Below, piece by piece: positions 5,163-6,452 of a stretch of 6,452 nt of DNA. The position numbers and the translations under genes were made by a program. The stretch is from Thermoguttaceae bacterium (GTDB lineage: Bacteria; Planctomycetota; Planctomycetia; Pirellulales; Thermoguttaceae). Every line of letters starts with the position of its first letter. Within the stretch, counting starts at the first letter, position 1. The stretch is from NCBI GenBank assembly GCA_017549085.1, contig JAFYVO010000018.1:1-6452 (forward strand). Reading direction: 5' to 3'. Below the pieces are notes generated by a model. The model was not told the origin of the DNA. It searched no databases and worked only from the letters and a program-made list of their open reading frames with translations.

Positions 5163-5645
5163 ATGGCTAGTTACAATAGAGTCGTTTTGGTCGGCAACCT
5201 GACCCGCGACCCGGAACTTCGTTCGATCCCCAGCGGCATGTCCGTCCTCGACGTCGGAATCGCCGTCAACGACCGTCGCAAAGACGCGAACGGCAACTGG
5301 ATCGAAGAAGCGACTTTCGTCGACGTTACCGTTTGGGGACGCAGCGCCGAAGTCTTGGCCGAGTACACCCGCAAAGGGTCGCAAATCCTCGTCGAAGGTC
5401 GCCTGAAAATGGACTCTTGGGAACAAGAGGGCCAACGCCGCACCAAATTGAAGGTCGTCGCGGAACGCACCGTTCTTCTCGGCTCCCGCGGAGAAGGCGG
5501 CGGAGGCGGTTATCAACAAGGCGGCTACCAACAGTCGTACCAACGTCAGCAACCGCAACGTTCCGCTCCGTCGAACTCCGGTTCGTCCGGCGGCGATTAT
5601 TACGGCGACTTTGCGCAAGACGGCGGCGACGACATTCCGTTCTAA
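5163..5645 (+). CDS. ssb: Single-stranded DNA-binding protein
   Basis: Coats ssDNA during replication, repair and recombination and recruits partner proteins through its C-terminal tip. The product has 160 residues. The OB-fold spans about 1-108: NRVVLVGNLTRDPELR (5-20), the ATFVDVTVWGR block with Phe52 and Trp58, GSQILVEGRLK (72-82) and Trp86. A flexible Gly/Gln/Ser-rich linker (109-150) follows. It ends in the canonical acidic tip D-D-I-P-F (156-160). Start: ATG at 5163 with AAAGG (5150-5154) at 8 nt. The length is usual for the family. Its place between rpsF and rplI matches the widespread rpsF-ssb arrangement. Confidence 0.96.
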   Translation: MASYNRVVLVGNLTRDPELRSIPSGMSVLDVGIAVNDRRKDANGNWIEEATFVDVTVWGRSAEVLAEYTRKGSQILVEGRLKMDSWEQEGQRRTKLKVVAERTVLLGSRGEGGGGGYQQGGYQQSYQRQQPQRSAPSNSGSSGGDYYGDFAQDGGDDIPF

Positions 5646-5735
5646 TTTGAGAACGCGTCGCCGACCTTGGAAAAGCGTTTTCGGCGCTTGAGAAATTGGA
5701 AATAAAATAAAATAGGAAATATAGCAGGTTAAATC

Positions 5736-6269
5736 ATGCAACAACAACGCAACAAACGCGCTCGCAGCGCTTACCGCACCGGCAAACGTTTGCCGAAGGG
5801 CCCGAACGGCGGTATCCAACTCCTCTTGATCCAATCGGTCGACTCCCTCGGTAAACAAGGCGACGTCGTCGAAGTCAAACCGGGTTACGCGAAAAACTAC
5901 CTGATTCCGCAAGGTCTTGCCACCTTCGCGACCGATCACCACCGCCGTATGGTTGAAAAACACAAGGCGATGTTGCTCGAAATCCAAAAACAACGTCTCG
6001 CCGGTCTCCGCGAACTCGCCGATCTCATCGCCGAAAAGACGGTCAGCATCGAAGCGAACGCCAACGCCGAAGGTCAACTTTACGGTTCCGTCGGCGCCGA
6101 CGAAATCGTTCACGCCCTCAAACTCGAAGGCGTCGCGATCTCGGCCGACCAAGTTCGCCTCACCGGTCCGCTCAAGGAACTTGCGCAATACAAAGTTCGC
6201 ATTTACTTGGGTCACGAAGTTGAAACGTCCCTCAACGTTTGGGTCGTTCCGACCGCCCGCGACGTCTGA
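5736..6269 (+). CDS. rplI: 50S ribosomal protein L9 with basic N-terminal extension
   Basis: Large-subunit protein that binds 23S rRNA at the base of the L1 stalk. The product has 177 residues against about 150 usually. The excess is at the N-terminus: residues 1-25 (MQQQRNKRARSAYRTGKRLP, then KGPNG) are rich in Arg and Lys and precede the normal start of the fold, IQLLLI. The L9 signature is seen at 39-62 (G-K-Q-G-D-V-V-E-V-K-P-G-Y-A-K-N-Y-L-I-P-Q-G-L-A). The long connecting helix follows at about 68-101, then the C-terminal domain with G-Q-L-Y-G-S-V (113-119) and the end block T-S-L-N-V-W-V-V-P. The ATG at 5736 is the only Met before residue 72 and has AGCAGG at 7 nt, so the extension is real. 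The upstream spacer holds an AAATA-rich patch and a short AAGCG/CGCTT hairpin. rpsR, usual between ssb and rplI in many bacteria, is missing. Last gene of the operon. Confidence 0.95.
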   Translation: MQQQRNKRARSAYRTGKRLPKGPNGGIQLLLIQSVDSLGKQGDVVEVKPGYAKNYLIPQGLATFATDHHRRMVEKHKAMLLEIQKQRLAGLRELADLIAEKTVSIEANANAEGQLYGSVGADEIVHALKLEGVAISADQVRLTGPLKELAQYKVRIYLGHEVETSLNVWVVPTARDV

Positions 6270-6286
6270 TCGTCGTCGCTTAACGC

Positions 6287-6315
6287 CGGCGGACGGTTTT
6301 AGCGAACGTCCGCCG
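6287..6315 (+). repeat. GC-rich 9-bp hairpin after rplI
   Basis: CGGCGGACG (6287-6295) and CGTCCGCCG (6307-6315) form a perfect 9-bp stem with an 11-nt loop, 17 nt after the rplI stop codon. TTAAAA and not a T-run follows, so it is a poor terminator. A role as a 3' stability element for the operon mRNA is plausible. Confidence 0.5.
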
Positions 6316-6373
6316 TTAAAATGGGCGCGTCCTTCAAGGTTTGCCTATTTTAACTAACGCGAATAATAACACT

Positions 6374-6405
6374 CCGCGCTATTTTCGGATAGCGCGGCGT
6401 TTTTT
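6374..6405 (+). terminator. Intrinsic terminator of the ribosomal operon
   Basis: CCGCGCTAT (6374-6382) pairs perfectly with ATAGCGCGG (6389-6397) around a 6-nt TTTCGG loop. C-G and six T (6400-6405) follow. It is a canonical rho-independent terminator 105 nt after rplI. The remaining bases to the right edge show no feature. Confidence 0.9.
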
Positions 6406-6452
6406 ATTATCGCTTAAAGAATCAAGTCCGCGTTTTAAGTTTCCGAACCAAG

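Noticed and set aside
4896..6215. 439-codon open frame on the minus strand
   Set aside because: It runs antisense across rpsF, ssb and rplI, all clear genes. Its product is compositionally odd and matches nothing I recognise.
1..6452. CRISPR arrays, insertion sequences, tRNA genes, attachment sites
   Set aside because: Looked for direct repeats with spacers, terminal inverted repeats with transposase motifs, and T-arm signatures on both strands. None found.

Overview
The window looks like a chromosomal segment of a planctomycete, probably near the Pirellulales. I base this on gene content from memory, not on a search: L25 (long CTC/TL5 form), peptidyl-tRNA hydrolase, S6, SSB and L9 run in that order with no S18 gene between SSB and L9, and L9 carries a basic N-terminal extension. 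The sequence is moderately GC-rich with AT-rich, structured spacers.

Layout. Left part, minus strand: the first 35 codons of an exported-protein gene (1-106) with a near-perfect sigma-70 type promoter (225-253). Upstream of it lies a two-domain AMMECR1-Memo fusion gene (323-2062). About 1 kb without a protein gene follows (2063-3109). This gap is not empty. It holds a leftward transcription unit with a good promoter (2629-2657), about 250 nt of strongly self-complementary RNA and an intrinsic terminator (U-tract at 2372-2377), which I call as a structured non-coding RNA. It also holds the rightward promoter (2982-3009) and leader of the ribosomal-protein operon.

Right part, plus strand: rplY (3110), pth (3833), rpsF (4622, TTG start), ssb (5163) and rplI (5736), closed by a strong intrinsic terminator at 6374-6405. 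All five genes serve translation or replication: a 5S rRNA-binding protein, peptidyl-tRNA recycling, two ribosomal proteins and the ssDNA-binding protein. The spacers are long (75-150 nt) and contain hairpins, so the genes are probably co-transcribed but individually tuned.

Most notable observation: the rplY leader folds into a hairpin (3038-3081) whose internal loop sets GAGUA against GAUGG. These are the two strands of bacterial 5S rRNA loop E, the known binding site of L25, here in permuted strand order. This points to autogenous control of L25 by 5S rRNA mimicry. The second notable item is the structured RNA at 2371-2623, which matches no RNA family I can name with confidence.
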